In this document: piece by piece, positions 13,672 through 26,372 of the stretch
How positions within the stretch are numbered: position 1 is the stretch's first letter
How the letters are laid out: each line of letters begins with the position of its first letter
DNA from: Montifringilla adamsi
Taxonomy: Eukaryota > Chordata > Aves > Passeriformes > Passeridae
Direction: 5' to 3'
Assembly (NCBI GenBank): GCA_017590115.1
Contig: JAGGNK010011003.1
Location: 4,479,899-4,543,898, forward strand
Length of the DNA stretch: 64,000 bases
Notes under the pieces: generated by a model
Told to the model about the DNA's origin: nothing
Database searches by the model: none
Seen by the model: the letters and a program-made list of their open reading frames with translations, nothing else
Translations under genes and position numbers: made by a program

Positions 13672-13880
13672 ATTCCTTCTTTCCTTTCTGTCTGTCTCTC
13701 CCTCTTTTCCTCTTTTTCCCCTCTCTTCCCTCCCTTTCTCTCCTCTTTCTCTCCCTCTTACTCTTCATTTTCCCCCTTCTCTCTTTCCTGCATCCTTTCC
13801 CCTTTTTCCTTCTTCTGTGTCCTTCTCTTTTCCTCCTGTCCCCTCTCCCCTTCCTTTTCTTTTTTCTCTTTCTCACCCAG
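13672..13880. repeat. Polypyrimidine (CT-rich) tract, ~210 bp
   Basis: The plus strand is almost pure C and T for about 210 bp, in degenerate (CTTT)n, (CCCTCT)n and (TCTC)n patterns with only scattered purines. The long Arg/Lys/Glu-rich or Ser/Phe-rich open frames over it are low-complexity artefacts. Confidence 0.92.
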
Positions 13881-15269
13881 TGATTCCCCCCAGCTGCACT
13901 GGGAAATGATGGGAAACTGCACTGCACAGTGAACAGCTTGGCTGGGAGGATGAAGAGGGAGCTTTCCACTCCCTAAAAGATGAGCTAGAAACTTCTGCAC
14001 AGGATGGTCGAGACCATTCACTGCAGCCTGTCCATGGTCTGATGTCTGCAGGACTCCAGGGGCTCTAAATGCCCACTGGAGAAGGTGTTGTGCCATTCAG
14101 CTCCTCCATCCCAGCCCTGTGATGTCTGGCTCATGGCTCCATCCACAGTGATAACATCCTTCCCTTCCATTCCTTTTTTTTTTCCCCTCACTCCTTATTT
14201 TATTTTTAAATATTAAAGCTCTCTGGGTTTCCCCAGTAAATCAGTGTGTGTGTGAAATGCTGGTTACTTGTAGCTGGAGGCTGTTTTCCCCCTCTGATGG
14301 ACTGTGAGCATTTTGTCTAAAACCGTCTCTTCTCTCCATCCCTCCTCCCGTCCCTCCTCCCCCGCCAGCCTCAGCGAGCTCAGCTGCACATAATGACATC
14401 CAATCTGTTCAGGAAAAGAAAAAAAAACAGGAGGGGGAGAATATTTCCCTTTGATTTATACAGAAGCTGAGTTGGCAGAGAGCTCAGCTCAGGGGTGGGT
14501 GGAAGGGGAACCAAAAAGCAAATTTGTGATGCATGGGCACACTCTCCCCTGGGGTGGTGCCAGCCAGCACAGCAGCCAAAGCCGCCGGAGAAGCTTTGCA
14601 GGTTCCGTGTGTGCGCCCAAGGCATCCTCCTTCCCAGCGTATCACCCTCGCCATGCAAACACACCCCCACAGTCTGGGGTTAATTTAATTTTAAAATGAC
14701 ATTAGAGATAACACAGGCCGGCTCATTAGCACCAGACAAAACACACAGAGGCCTGCGCAAAGCCAGGCTCAGGCTCAGGAGAGGTCAGCAGCCCCGGGCT
14801 TTGCTCATTCCAGCACTCAGCCCTTGAGCCGGGTCAGCTCTTAAGTGAGAAGGACAGGGCTGGGTTCAGGGGGAAAAGGATCATGGAAAAATTATCCTTT
14901 TCGGGTGCTGGAGTGGGATTGTCTGGTGAAAATCCTAATATCAGGTCAAGGAATTCATGTGGATTTGTATCACATCACAGAGGATCTTCCCAAGCACTTT
15001 ATACCACATCTTTCGTTCACTTAAGGCAACATAAGAGAAGGAATCCAAAGAGGCCCTGGTGCTCCATCTGAATGCTTTGTGAGGGATTACGAGTGGAAGG
15101 GACAGCACGAGGTCCATGCAGGAGGTGTGGGCTGGTTCCATCAAGTCCTGAGCAAATACAAGAACCTCCTGTGTCCACAGTCTGACATCTGTGCCCCCCT
15201 TCACTACAATTCTGGGTGTGTCTCATGGACAAAATTGAGAAAAAATAACCAATGTAGTACTATTTTGCC
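13881..15269. other. Non-coding; contains an enhancer-like block
   Basis: GC content rises around 14,340-14,830. Apart from the motif-rich block at 14,640-14,762 nothing specific was seen. Confidence 0.55.
14640..14762. promoter_or_regulatory. Enhancer-like block with POU/homeodomain and GATA motifs
   Basis: It contains CCATGCAAACAC (POU octamer-like), TTAATTTAATTTTAAAATGA (homeodomain-type AT core), AGAGATAACAC (GATA) and GGCTCATTAGCACC, in an otherwise GC-balanced area. Suggests a conserved non-coding element, not proven. Confidence 0.25.
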
Positions 15270-15393
15270 ACAGTTTATTTAAGATATAAAGCATGGAATG
15301 GAAGCCTGATTTTATGTCTCCTGGTGATGCTCAGAAATACCTATTCAACTAATTATGATTTGAATGGCATTTTACTAATAACCCTCTGGGTAA
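15270..15393 (+). repeat. Copy 1 of a ~120-bp duplicated segment
   Basis: It starts CACAGTTTATTTAAGATATA, then GAATGGAAGCCTGATTTTAT, TCTCCTGGTGATGCTCAGAA and AATTATGATTTGAATGGCAT. The same order recurs at 16,266-16,386 with about 15 differences. Confidence 0.88.
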
Positions 15394-16265
15394 GTGCTGC
15401 CACAAGGCAGGGTGGTGTGCAGGGAAGAGAAGGTGCTGCTGACCCCAGCTGTGAATGAGAATGACTGAGAATGGGGGGTGTTTTACAGAACAGGCCCCAT
15501 CCACTCGGATTCATTGAACACATCCCAGCTAAAATGGCATTTCAGCCTAGTCCAAGGCCATGGGGAGGGATCAGCACTGCCAAGTGAACTGGATGCGAAC
15601 AGCAGGATCCAGATTGCCATAGAAATTAACAGTGCCTGCTGTTATTAGGGACTGAACCACCTGACCTGACAATAATTAATGGACAGCTCAGTGGAGGAGG
15701 ATCTGTCTCCTTTGGAGAACCAGCCCCAAAGCCCAGCTGTCCTCCCTGAGCCCACACCCTGCATCCTCTGGCAGGAGAGAACCTTGGAATGCCCAGACAT
15801 TTAATCCCCAAACTGATGTGGCACCTGGGTGAGATGTGACCACACATCTGCCCAGCCAGGGTAGGGGGGACAGAGCAGGAACACCCGTGTTCCAGCAGGC
15901 AATGTGCCCTGCAAGGTCACTTGTGACTGACACAGAGAGGCAGTGCCAGCACGGGCACGTTGGCTGGGCTTTTCCTTGGCTCAGCCCCACCTGTGGACAC
16001 GAAGCCAAGCAGAGCCAGGGCTCCCAGCCTGCAGCACACTCAGCTCTCCTGCTGAGCTCCCAGGTGAAAAGGCTTTGTGCTGCACTGAGCAGCGGCGGCT
16101 GCTCAGTTCCTCTTGGATTTGTGATCCTGGTGTTTCTTTTCTCAGTGTGTCTGCTCCAAAGGACTCAGCACATCCCACTGCTTTTCAATATTTAATTCAT
16201 AATCTCCACAAGGGTAGGTGAGCATTCCTATTCTCTAGGTAGGTCACCAGGGCATCCAGAGGTGA

Positions 16266-16386
16266 CACAGTTTATCTAAGAGATGAAGTATTGAATGGAA
16301 GCCTGATTTCATGTCTCCTGGTGATGTTCAGAAATACCTCTTCAGCTAATTATGATTTGAATGGCATTTGTAAGGCTCTGGGTCAG
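16266..16386 (+). repeat. Copy 2 of a ~120-bp duplicated segment
   Basis: Direct-orientation partner of the 15,270 segment, 1.0 kb away: CACAGTTTATCTAAGAGATG, GAATGGAAGCCTGATTTCAT, TCTCCTGGTGATGTTCAGAA, AATTATGATTTGAATGGCAT. Confidence 0.88.
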
Positions 16387-17218
16387 GCCCCAAGAACTTG
16401 GCCACTCTGCAGGTAAACACAGCCAAGCAGATGTTGTGAATTTAGCTCTGGACAGTTCTGGGCATGAAAATCAGTGGGGCAGGGATTTACACATGGCAGA
16501 CATGAATGCACAGACTGACAGAAGAGAATAATTGAGTCAATTCCATTCTATAGGCTTCACTTCATTGCTAGCAATATTGGAATATAAACTAAGGACTTAA
16601 AAAAAGTCAAGACTGCTATGCTGCTAGGAGTTAAAACACCCAGATTTGCAGCTGAAATAAATGTACAGGATGAGACAGAGGGAGGGAAGACACAGATATT
16701 CCAAGCTCTGCCCCCAAGGAGATGGAACCGTTCCCTGGGTGTCCAGCCAGGACCACATGGCTTCCACCTCAAATCCTCCTTTTTCTTTGTCTCTTTCCTC
16801 TAGTGCATTCTGTTGGTTCAGGGTGATTGGGGGCTGGAGGTGGCTCTAAGCCTAGCTTTGGGGAGCAGAGCAGCCTTGAGCTCAGCACTTACAGTCACTC
16901 AGTTCCCCAGTGCCTCAGCTCCCGTTTCTGCTGGCACCTGTCCTGGGGACACTCTGTCATCTGCAATGCCCTGGGGGACCCAAGCCAGTCCCTGCCAGAT
17001 GGCCTGTGGCCAGGACTGCTGGAAAACTCAATCACTGAGGCAAAGCCCTTCTATTTTACCCCTCACCACAGCTATCCAGTCTCAACACCCATTTGGGTGC
17101 TAATTAAAACCCCGGTCCTAAACTCTCCCCTCTACTCTTCTCCAGCTCTTCCCCTTTCAGTCTTCAGCTCTCCCCTTCAGTTGCAGGGTGAGAAATTAGT
17201 TTCCTACATAGGTCTCTC

Positions 17219-17236
17219 TGTGTGTGTGTGTGTGTG
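17219..17236. repeat. (TG)9 microsatellite
   Basis: Nine TG dinucleotides following a CTCTCT stretch. Confidence 0.9.
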
Positions 17237-20200
17237 CATCTATAAATAAAAAGACCAATATTCTGGTAACTGAATTGTGCCCTCCCCTTCCCTGCCTCAG
17301 GAGCATCTTGTTCCCATCTCTCTCCAGCAGAACAGCGAGCCAGAATGAAATGCCTGATTCCTAGTAAGTACTGTCAGCACAGCAGCTGGGGAGAAGAATA
17401 TCTGAGGGAAATGCACGAGTGCACTGGCATTTATTTATTTCCTGGGGATATTTATATAGCACAGACCTCAGAGCACAAGTGCACTTGATGTTTCTGTCAG
17501 CGAAGGAGGGGAAATGAGATTGGAATATCGGCTGCACCGTGCATTTTTTGCTCCCAGAACTGCCAGGGATGGCCCCCAAGGCTCTGAAGGTTACTGGGAC
17601 TGAGCCCTCGTGTCCGACTGCTGCGAGTGGGAGGCACAGAGCCACCAAGGCTGGCACTAGAATGAGATTAACTGCAAGCCCTGATTTGACTATCATGCTA
17701 TTTTTTCTCCTCTAGGAAAAGTCCCTGCAAAAGGGTAGTGTCACCATTTGTCAAAAGTACAGTTTTTTCTTCTTTACCAAGGCAAAATTCCTTGGCTTCC
17801 CTGGGATATTTGCCTGAGCAAACATTGAGAGGAGCCTAAATCGGGTTTTAATTGTCCATGACTTGCAGTTTCTGGACTTTCCCAGCTCATTCCTCCCTAA
17901 TCACCAAACATCCCCATGCTCCCATTTCCTGTAAACTTTTCAGAGTGTCTCTTTCCACTTCAACTTTCCATGTTCTACAGAGCCAAGGTCCAGCACTGAG
18001 AGCTGGGTACGTGACAGCAGCGCGGATCCCAGTGCCAAACTGCAACTCCTTTTCCTGAGCATCCGTCTGGCCCTGTGCTCCTGGGGCCGAGGGAAACTGC
18101 TGCCCCAGACCTGTCTGCAGGAAAGCAGCACCTGTGGTGTCACCTTGGCTCATTCTTGGTGCACACCAGAGCCAAGGCTGCTCCCAGTGCCAGAGAACTG
18201 CCTGCAGGAACATCCTGTGTGTGCCTGGGGGAAGAGGGAGAGGGAAGAAGAGGAAGGGCTGGGTTAGTGTTCATGCAAGAGGCTTCCCAACATGCTGCCT
18301 TCATCAGAGGGACATGCTGAGTAATTAACAGCCAACAACGCCAGACAGGGGAGATCTTTGTTCCTGTTTGGAGGGCGAGGGCTACGGGAGAAATTAGGAA
18401 GAACGGAGATGGGAGCAATTTGGCCTCGTTCCACCAGTACACACTGCTTTATTAATAGGAGCTGCACATGTTCCTGAGCCGTGGAGCCAGGCAGACACTG
18501 CAGGGGCTGGCTCCTGGCTGCTGTCAGGCAGTGATTTACCACGGGCCACTCGCTGCCCTGCCACGAGGATGTGATGGAAGTGAACAAGGAACAACTGTCA
18601 TGAAGTTGTTCCAAGACGGAATTTATTTGCTAAGAACTGGTCTTTTAGCATAGCTTTTTCCTAAAGCTGTTCAGACTTAAGAGTTCTAGGCAGATTATTT
18701 GTCTGCAGGGGCACCCCAGAGTTATTAAAATGCTCAGTATTCCTTCTTCTATTTAGGAGCTGCCATTGTGGAAAGAACACTTCATATCCTACTTGTCTTT
18801 TCTTCACAGCTGACGTGCACCCAATTGTTTCTGTAATTGAGATAATCTGTACTCTGTTCTCATTAGATTATTCCCACCCACAAATATTCTTCATATGTCT
18901 TCAACCATGAAATGACCTGCTATAACACCAGCTGTCCCAGTGAGCCCACTGGAACTGGTGCTTGCATGAGTAAGGCTTAGAGCACTTGATCCCAAGCTAT
19001 TTAGACTTTAGTCACTCAGTTGCTGTCTGGTCCTACAGGGAGGAGGGATGACTGTGTACAGCAGAGCAAGCCAGGAACATTTGATTCACCATCACAGATT
19101 CTTTTGCCCATGTCTGCCTATTTGATTTAAAAATATATACATGCCAAGGGGCTTGATATGTCTCTTGTGCCCCATTTAGCATCTGCTGAGCGTCCCGGAG
19201 CAGCCTGGAGCGTAACACAAGTCACTGGAGGATAGATTTGATAGAGGGAAAAAACAAAGCAATTGATACCCTCAGGCTCCAGAAATCTTCAAACTGATTC
19301 TTGCTGACTACAGGCAACAAAGCAATTCATGGCAACATGGTTGAAAGTTCCTTTTATTTCAAAGCTGCTAAACCCTCCCTGGCACTTAAAGTCACTTTTC
19401 ATAAGGCAAACCCAGTGAGCTTGCTGGGTTCCCAAGATCTCAGCCCCAGGAAGCCTTTAACAGGAGTCAAAAGAGACATTAAGCACTGGGGAGGAATCAG
19501 GGAGACATAAAACAGAAATTAGGGTTTAACATGGGGCCGTGGGGAGCTCAGCAAAGAAAAGGAAATTTCTTCACGTGTTATATCCCTTCTGTGCATCTCC
19601 CTTTTGGTCAGACCTTCAGCAGAGCTTTTTCTGTGGAAGTGGCCCACTTTGCCCAATGAATGAAGTGCACTCTGCAGATGGGAGCTGGGGTGTTTGGAAG
19701 CGGGTGTTTGGAAAGTGGTAGCCAGATTATTTTATTTTAAGGCTCTATTGCAGCAAAAGGCAGGAAAACAGACAGGGGGAGAGTAGTGAGTGGTTCACTG
19801 GCACCGATTGTCTACCACAGCAGGTTCAGCACTTCGATTTGAGTGACTTCTCTCTCCAGATGGTTGGTGGGAGCTGACTACCCAGATCTTTGCATAGCAT
19901 GCTCCATAATGAAAACGTATGGCATCACTTGCTATCTTTTAAGAGCTTTTTTCTTCAGCCCAAGTATAGCTCAGTGTGTTATGGATCCCTTCTCTGCCTG
20001 ATGCAGAAAATCGGGTCCCTGTCACCCGCCCAACCAGGGACTGGGAGCTGGGAGTTCCTGTGTTCAAGGCAGACTCACTCATGCTTTTACAACTGTATAA
20101 TGCCACGGGGATGAGGAGTAGTCTTCCTGCCACGGGGAAATTGGTAGAATGGCCCCACTTTTCCAGATCAGGTTGCTACTTTGCATGCTTTTGTCTGACC

Positions 20201-20949
20201 TAAATATTCAGCATACCGAGTGGTTCGTACCACCACACTGAATCTATGGGAACTGAGAAACTCTAGTAATCTAAAGAAAGTATCTGTGTCCTCTCACAAA
20301 GCACCAGGGATTTGGTAAATGGGCTTATAGAGGCCACATCTTCAGGAATGCTGGGATTGACATTTCCAGCTATAACAGGGTGGAAGCCACTGTCTGGCTT
20401 TTCCAGCAGCATAGGATGATGCTACTTGCCCAACAGCACCTTCTGATTTTGTTTCAATAAGGATCAGAACTATCTTCTTCTGAGTTGTGGTGCCCAAAAC
20501 AAACTACTTCCCTCAATATTGTAAAACAGAGAAAAAAGTCAAATAGGTCTTGCTCCAATATAAAATACAAGCTGTAATTCACTGTAATTTGGGGTCAGAT
20601 AAAATTATCCTGTACACATCTTTCCATGTCCCAGGGACATTTTGACTGATATCTTGCCCAAAGCACCCAGGTCACTATGCCCTGTCCATGTTCAACATAG
20701 AATTATTTCCATAAGTTCTATAACTTCATTTTCTGGATATGAAAACCCACAAATCTGCCCTCTTTAATGTGTCCCCAGAGTCTTTGAAGTTGTCTTGTGA
20801 CCTTGGGGTTTTTTCTCAATGGCATCAGGATTTTGCATCTAAATCACAAGGCAAACCTGGGTTTGATTGGATTCTGCTGACTCCTTCCCAGGCAAAACCA
20901 AGTCCAAGCTCCTCAGCAGCCATTCTCATGCTCTGGTTAAGCTCTGCTT

Positions 20950-20970
20950 GTCACACATGATATGTGTGAC
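20950..20970. promoter_or_regulatory. 21-bp palindrome with T-box-like half-sites
   Basis: The arms GTCACACAT and ATGTGTGAC are exact reverse complements around a 3-nt spacer GAT. TCACAC/GTGTGA are the core of T-box half-sites, arranged here as an inverted pair. Function is unknown. Confidence 0.3.
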
Positions 20971-21875
20971 ACACTGGATTCCCTTTGTTTCCTCCAACTT
21001 TTGATTTTTCCATCTGAGACGTGGAGTGAACTGGGAAACACAATCAGTGGGAAGAATATACAGGAAATGGAAGCCATAAACAAAACTGCCTGGTTGAATC
21101 TCCCTGAGGTCTGGAGTACAGTTGTTGAAACAAAGCACTGGTGACCCCAAAAGATCTGAAGCTAAACAGAATCCTTTCAAGATGGAAATGTGGGACAAAG
21201 ATGGCAGAGATGAGTTGGTAATGGCCTCATCTTTTCTTTTGTAGGCTCTATTCCAGATGGAGCTTTAAAATAACAGCAGCATGTTGGACCCACACAAGGG
21301 CAGGGCTCAGAGTTAGGAAACCTTCATCTACTCTGAGACTCATGATGGGATTTTGTCTTCCTAAACCTGGAAAACTGCCTTTTAAAGATCCAAACAGTCA
21401 GGGCTGGAGGCATCTTATGAGAATAATTCAGCTGCCATTTCAGGACTAATAAATACAAACCTTTATTATCTATTTCTGAGGCATTTAAAAAGAAGAAAAT
21501 ACCTGATGTTAATATCTGAGATGGGCTTCAAAAGAGGCACTGTTCTTCCAAGCCACAAAAATCAATAATCCTCTGTAAGTGTACAGATTTCAGCAACCAC
21601 AAGCTCCAGCCTTCACCCATTAGCAGGAGGGAAACAGGGAAATTGTGTTATTCTCACAGCGGGGTATAACAAGGGGATATTACATGTATTTCTCAATGAG
21701 AGGTCCTTGGTTTTGAACTTTGGAAAATCTGGATGCTTCTCAGAGATGTTAAAAAGGTTTGGATTCTGGTGCTAAGCCAGCTTGAAAAGGTTGGCATCAT
21801 CACCAAATGCCAAAGTTCACCACACCTAGGTAAATTCAGCTTTTTACTGCAGGGTGGTCAAACACTAGAAGCAGT

Positions 21876-22010
21876 TTCTCAGGCAGACTGTGGAGTCTCC
21901 ATCCTTGGATACATCCAAAATCCAACTGGACATGGCACTCAGCACATTCCTGAGCCTTCCTGATCAGGGTGCTGGACCAGGAGATCCCAACCTCAATGAT
22001 TCTGTGATAA
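21876..22010 (+). mobile_element. CR1 LINE 3' fragment
   Basis: It matches the CR1 tail in order: GACTGTGGAGTCTCCATCCT, GGATACATCCAAAATCCAAC, TGGACATGGCACTCAGC, then GGTGCTGGACCAGGAGATCC and CAATGATTCTGTGAT at the 3' end. Heavily truncated. Confidence 0.8.
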
Positions 22011-22324
22011 ACTCCATCCTTGTTTTGTGTCATTATGAGAACTTCCAGGTGACTCAAAAATTCTTCCATTCTAAGAATTTGGGAGCCTTAACATTAATTT
22101 AAGTGGGAGCGAGATCAAATTCCGAGATGTCAGGGTGGCAGAAAGCTCTTTATCTCATAAAGCTCCTGGGCACCTTTTACTGGAATTAACTCTGGGCTTT
22201 TTCCCTTCAGATATTCTTCAGCCTTTGCAAAGGAAACTGCAGTAACAAATCAGATTCAGCAGTACAGCATTTTAAGTCCTGAAGCAAAATTCAGCAGTTT
22301 TAGAGGGACAGCATAAAAGGGAAT

Positions 22325-22346
22325 GGGGCGGGGGAAGTGGGGTGGG
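22325..22346 (+). other. G-quadruplex-type motif
   Basis: G runs of 4, 5, 4 and 3 with loops C, AAGT and T, in an otherwise A/T-rich area. Confidence 0.6.
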
Positions 22347-25300
22347 AAGTATTTATAATCCCTTTAATATTTTAAAATTTAATTATATCCAAATTGGGTT
22401 AGCGAGACTGACAAGAATACTGCATCTAAAGCATGGAGCCCAGAGGCAGCATTGGAAAATGAGAGGAGAAATTAATAATAAAAAACTCCTATTGCTTCAA
22501 GGCAGCAGACTGGAACACTGACATTCCATTACTCCGTCTGTCTGCTGAATTCATTTAGCATCTGTGGCCTAAATAGGCTAGTTTTAAAGAGGCATGCTCC
22601 AGTTTTCATGTTGGCAGGGGGTGGGGGTTGTCAGAGGATTTTTCTTCCTTGAAATCCGTCTCACGAAGGCACATCAGGCTGTGGTTAATAGGGGAGAGTC
22701 CCTCTGACCTCCCAGCAGTTGTAGTTAAGTGATACCTTGGAGGGTTCTGCAAAGCCTTCACAGTGGGGGCTGCAGCACTGGGGGCACTGCAGCTCCATTT
22801 CCCAGGGCACAGCAGGAGCAAGGATATTGGGCATGGAATTGCAGCCTGGGGTTTCACTCTGCCAAGGCACGAGCTCAGCCCTCACTGAAGCCCAGCCATT
22901 TCCAGCAGCTCTGAATTCAAAGGTGCATCAAGGTATTAAAGGGAATATCGCAGAATTAACAGGGCAGATTGGGAAATGTTCTCCTGCTCTGAACCCCCAG
23001 CAGTGCCAAGCAGCCCCCGCCACAGCCTGTGCCCCCCAGAACTCCCAGTTCTCCCTCGGGATGCTCCAACTCCATCCCAACCTTTGGGAAGGGCAGAGGC
23101 AGCCCCTGGGGCAGGGTGCCCAGGGAACCCACACAGGGAGAGCCCAGGAGGGGGAGAAGGGAATGATTCTCCAATTTTCTCCCCAGAAACCAACAAGTGT
23201 TTCACTTTTGGGTATTTTCTGAAACATCTGGATACCAGGAGGATAAAAGGTACCAGTGTAACCTCCCAGTAAGATCAATTGTTTAAAGCTTTCTGTGTAT
23301 TTCCAGTCTTTTTGGCTTTCTTCCCAAGCTTACAGAAACAGGTCTGTGACTTTCCTTGGAGTAGAATATAATGTATTCTGTGTAGTTCTATTTTTTTTTG
23401 TTTCCATTTTATGCAAGTAAACTTTTATTCCCTCTCCCCTGATTTATCATCTTCAAGGTCTTCGTGTAAATTATGCAGAAAGGAAAACCATGGATTTTAT
23501 GGAAAGTCATATAGAAGCTGTTAAAGTTGGCCTCTTCTCCTCCTCCTCATTGTTCTTTGCTCTCAGTGTGGATTTTATCAAAAGTTTTTATCGAGTTTAA
23601 TGGAGATTACCCAACAGACAGAGACATGATAAAGAATTTTACAGATGCAGCCGGCCATGAAACACAGCCGTGCTTTTTGATTTCAAGCATGTAGGGTTTT
23701 ATCCAGCAAGATTCTCCCGGCTACCTGCAAAATCCAAGTTTTCTGAAGTGTTGGCTGGTGGAGAATGACTTCCCCCAGGAAGAGAAGAGGGAAAGTGAGA
23801 CCCCCTCTGCTTTCTTCACATCATGTGCTGGGAGAAAGAGCTTATGAACTGCCCAGAGCTGCTGTCAAGGAGATGCTGCTGATTTCTGAAAAAATTTAAT
23901 AATAGTTTGGACGTTAAAAGAATCTTGCCTATTGTCATCCAGCCATAACCAACACTGACACAGGCACTCTCCACCAAAACAACTCTTGCCCTAAAAATGT
24001 AACCACAATTTTAACCTTTCCACTGGCATTGTTTTTTCCATCATTGAACACCATTATTGTCTCCTTCTTTGGTCACCTTCTGCTTGATTCCACAGTCACT
24101 GAAGTCAGAGCCAATTTGGTTTAAGAATGTGCAAATACTGCATTAATGCTTGATGTCATTTCCAGCCTCCACCTTGGCTGCTCCTAAAAACAGGTACTCT
24201 GTAAACTTTCTTGCTTTGTCCTGAATTTGTTACTTATGCTTCCAGGAGGGGTATCTTCTTTTTGTTTTTGCATTTCAACAGAATTGAAAGTAAATAGCTG
24301 GCTTGCATCTTCCCAAGCACATGTGCTGCAGGGAAATCTAACCACTGGAGAGCTGCTTTTAAAGAGTTGTGTTATTCCTTCTTCCTCCCATTAGGCAGCA
24401 GTCCAGCCAAATTTACCTTTGCTTTGACTTAAACATATTTTTTTTCTAGTCTTTTTCTACAGCAACAGTCTGGCCTTAGGCAAATCTCCTGGGAGACTTG
24501 GTTAAAATGCACCTGTGCTACACAGGCAAACAGATATTGCAGAGTTGCTGGTGCTCTCTCTTGGCCAACACTGTAATATTTCACTGGGGCTCTTACGGGA
24601 TTCGTCTCCATCACAAAGGAAATGTCCTGTAGTGTTGAAAGAGGACTTAATTTCAGTTATCATTATTTCATAGAATGAGAGCTGTACAGTTATAAATCAC
24701 CAGAGAGTTTTCTGCCGTTTTCATTGAATTCTTTCTGCTTTAGGCTCACCACTGTTTCTTCCAACTCACAGCTTTCTCTGCTAAGCTTCCTTCTTTAACT
24801 GCTCACTTCTGCCTTTCCTTTTTTCTCTATGGAAGTAAATAAGTCCCAATTAGACCCCTGCCCAAAGATGCCAGGTTGCTCATCATCTTTTTCCCTGTGT
24901 TTATGTATCTTCATGGCAGTGCCTGCCTTGATAACAAACAATTCTGTAATCACATCAAAACTAGCAGGAATAAACCTTTGATGAGCATATATATAACAGA
25001 TTCCTGTTAGAGATGTGTTTATTAATGGCAATCATAAATCACTGGTTGGTGTGATTCCACTGATTTGTATTTAACTTGCATTTGACAGGTTCCATCTCTT
25101 TAAGAACTTTCCTTCAGGGAGTAGCTTAGTTCATTTTTCTGAAGAGAAGCAACGACCTCCCCCAGGTTGTTTCTTGACTGAAGTAATTGCTGTGACTCCT
25201 CAGGTCCCAGACAACCAACAGATAATTAGTTCCAATTAAGTTCTCTCACAGGTGCTTACGAAATTGCCATTTGGAAGCAGCAGGTTCTCCTGGAAGGTGA

Positions 25301-26335
25301 ACTGAATAGTGGGGAAGGGAGCACCAAAGATCAGAGCCAGAGGAGGATCAGTCCTGCTGTGCTGCTGCTTTTGGCTTTAGCAGGGGTATGTACCAACTAT
25401 GTTTTTACTTTTACACCTGGGGTTGCTCAGTGTGGGTCCTTGTTGGGTTTCTTTCACTATTTAAAAAGGGGAGGGGGGAAAAAAAAAAAAAGGCAAGCAA
25501 GAAGTAACTTTCAAATGGCCACTGTGTGAGAGATGTGCTGATGAAACCCAACAGCACCTGAGCTCTGCCACAGAGGCAGGAGCAGCCCTGGGGGTCACCT
25601 GTGCTCTCCCTGCAGAGTCTGTGTGCCTTGGGTCAGTGGGGTTTGGGTTTCACAAGGACTCCTCAGTAACACACAGGGTCTGACCCATTCTTACTGGTGC
25701 CACTGCTCTTGGCTGCTTCTTACTGGGGCAACTTTGGGGATCTTAAAGCTGCTTCTTAGCCAGAGAAGGATCATGTCTTTAACTGTCTGCAGCCTGTTGC
25801 TTTATGTGGGAGTCAGGAGGGAGTTGTAGAACTTATATTAAAAGACAAAAAGCATCTATGAACCTGACATGTGACTAAAAGCACAAAAAGAGCTGCAGAT
25901 TTTAATTTAATCCCTGTCTCAGTTGTTGTTATTTCTGTTGTCTGCCCTTACTGGTGGTGTGTGTTGTGCTACTGTTGAAGTGTGCTGGCACTTTTTTTAA
26001 CCAAAATGCAGTTCCAGGGTGCAATGGGTGCAGCTCTGTGCCTGCCCCTGGCTCTTGGAGGGTCTGTTGCTCTGAATTCCAGTTCCTGGCCATACTTCGA
26101 GCCAAGACAGTGCTTTTCATTGTAGACTGAAGACAGTAAGTGTGTGTAAAACACCAGTAATGTTAATCTCATCCCCAAATAGTGCCAACATTGTTCACCT
26201 GCTCTGGTAGTGCTGCAATTTAGACCTCCCCCATATGGCTCCTACCAAGCCTGGCTGGTTTCCCCTCACCCAGCTGGGGAGAGTCTCTGCTCCATTGGCA
26301 CTAATTAATTAATGACTGAGGAGCTGCTCCACCTT

Positions 26336-26372
26336 GGTTGAATCACTAGGTTGGAAGAAACCTTTAAGTTGG
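26336..26372 (-). mobile_element. Possible CR1 3' stub, reverse orientation
   Basis: TGAATCACTAGGTTGGAAGA followed by AACCTTTAAG resembles the complement of a CR1 3' end, but only about 30 bp match. Confidence 0.4.

Larger units (their letters stand above)
16387..21875. other. Non-coding, mostly featureless
   Basis: Unique sequence with a (TG)9 run at 17,219 and a short palindrome at 20,950-20,970. Several overlapping open frames at 17.9-18.6 kb look like chance. Confidence 0.6.

Noticed and set aside
13526..13969. Arg/Lys/Glu-rich frame on one strand and Ser/Phe/Leu-rich frames on the other
   Set aside because: They are translations of the polypyrimidine tract, which lacks stop triplets because of its composition.
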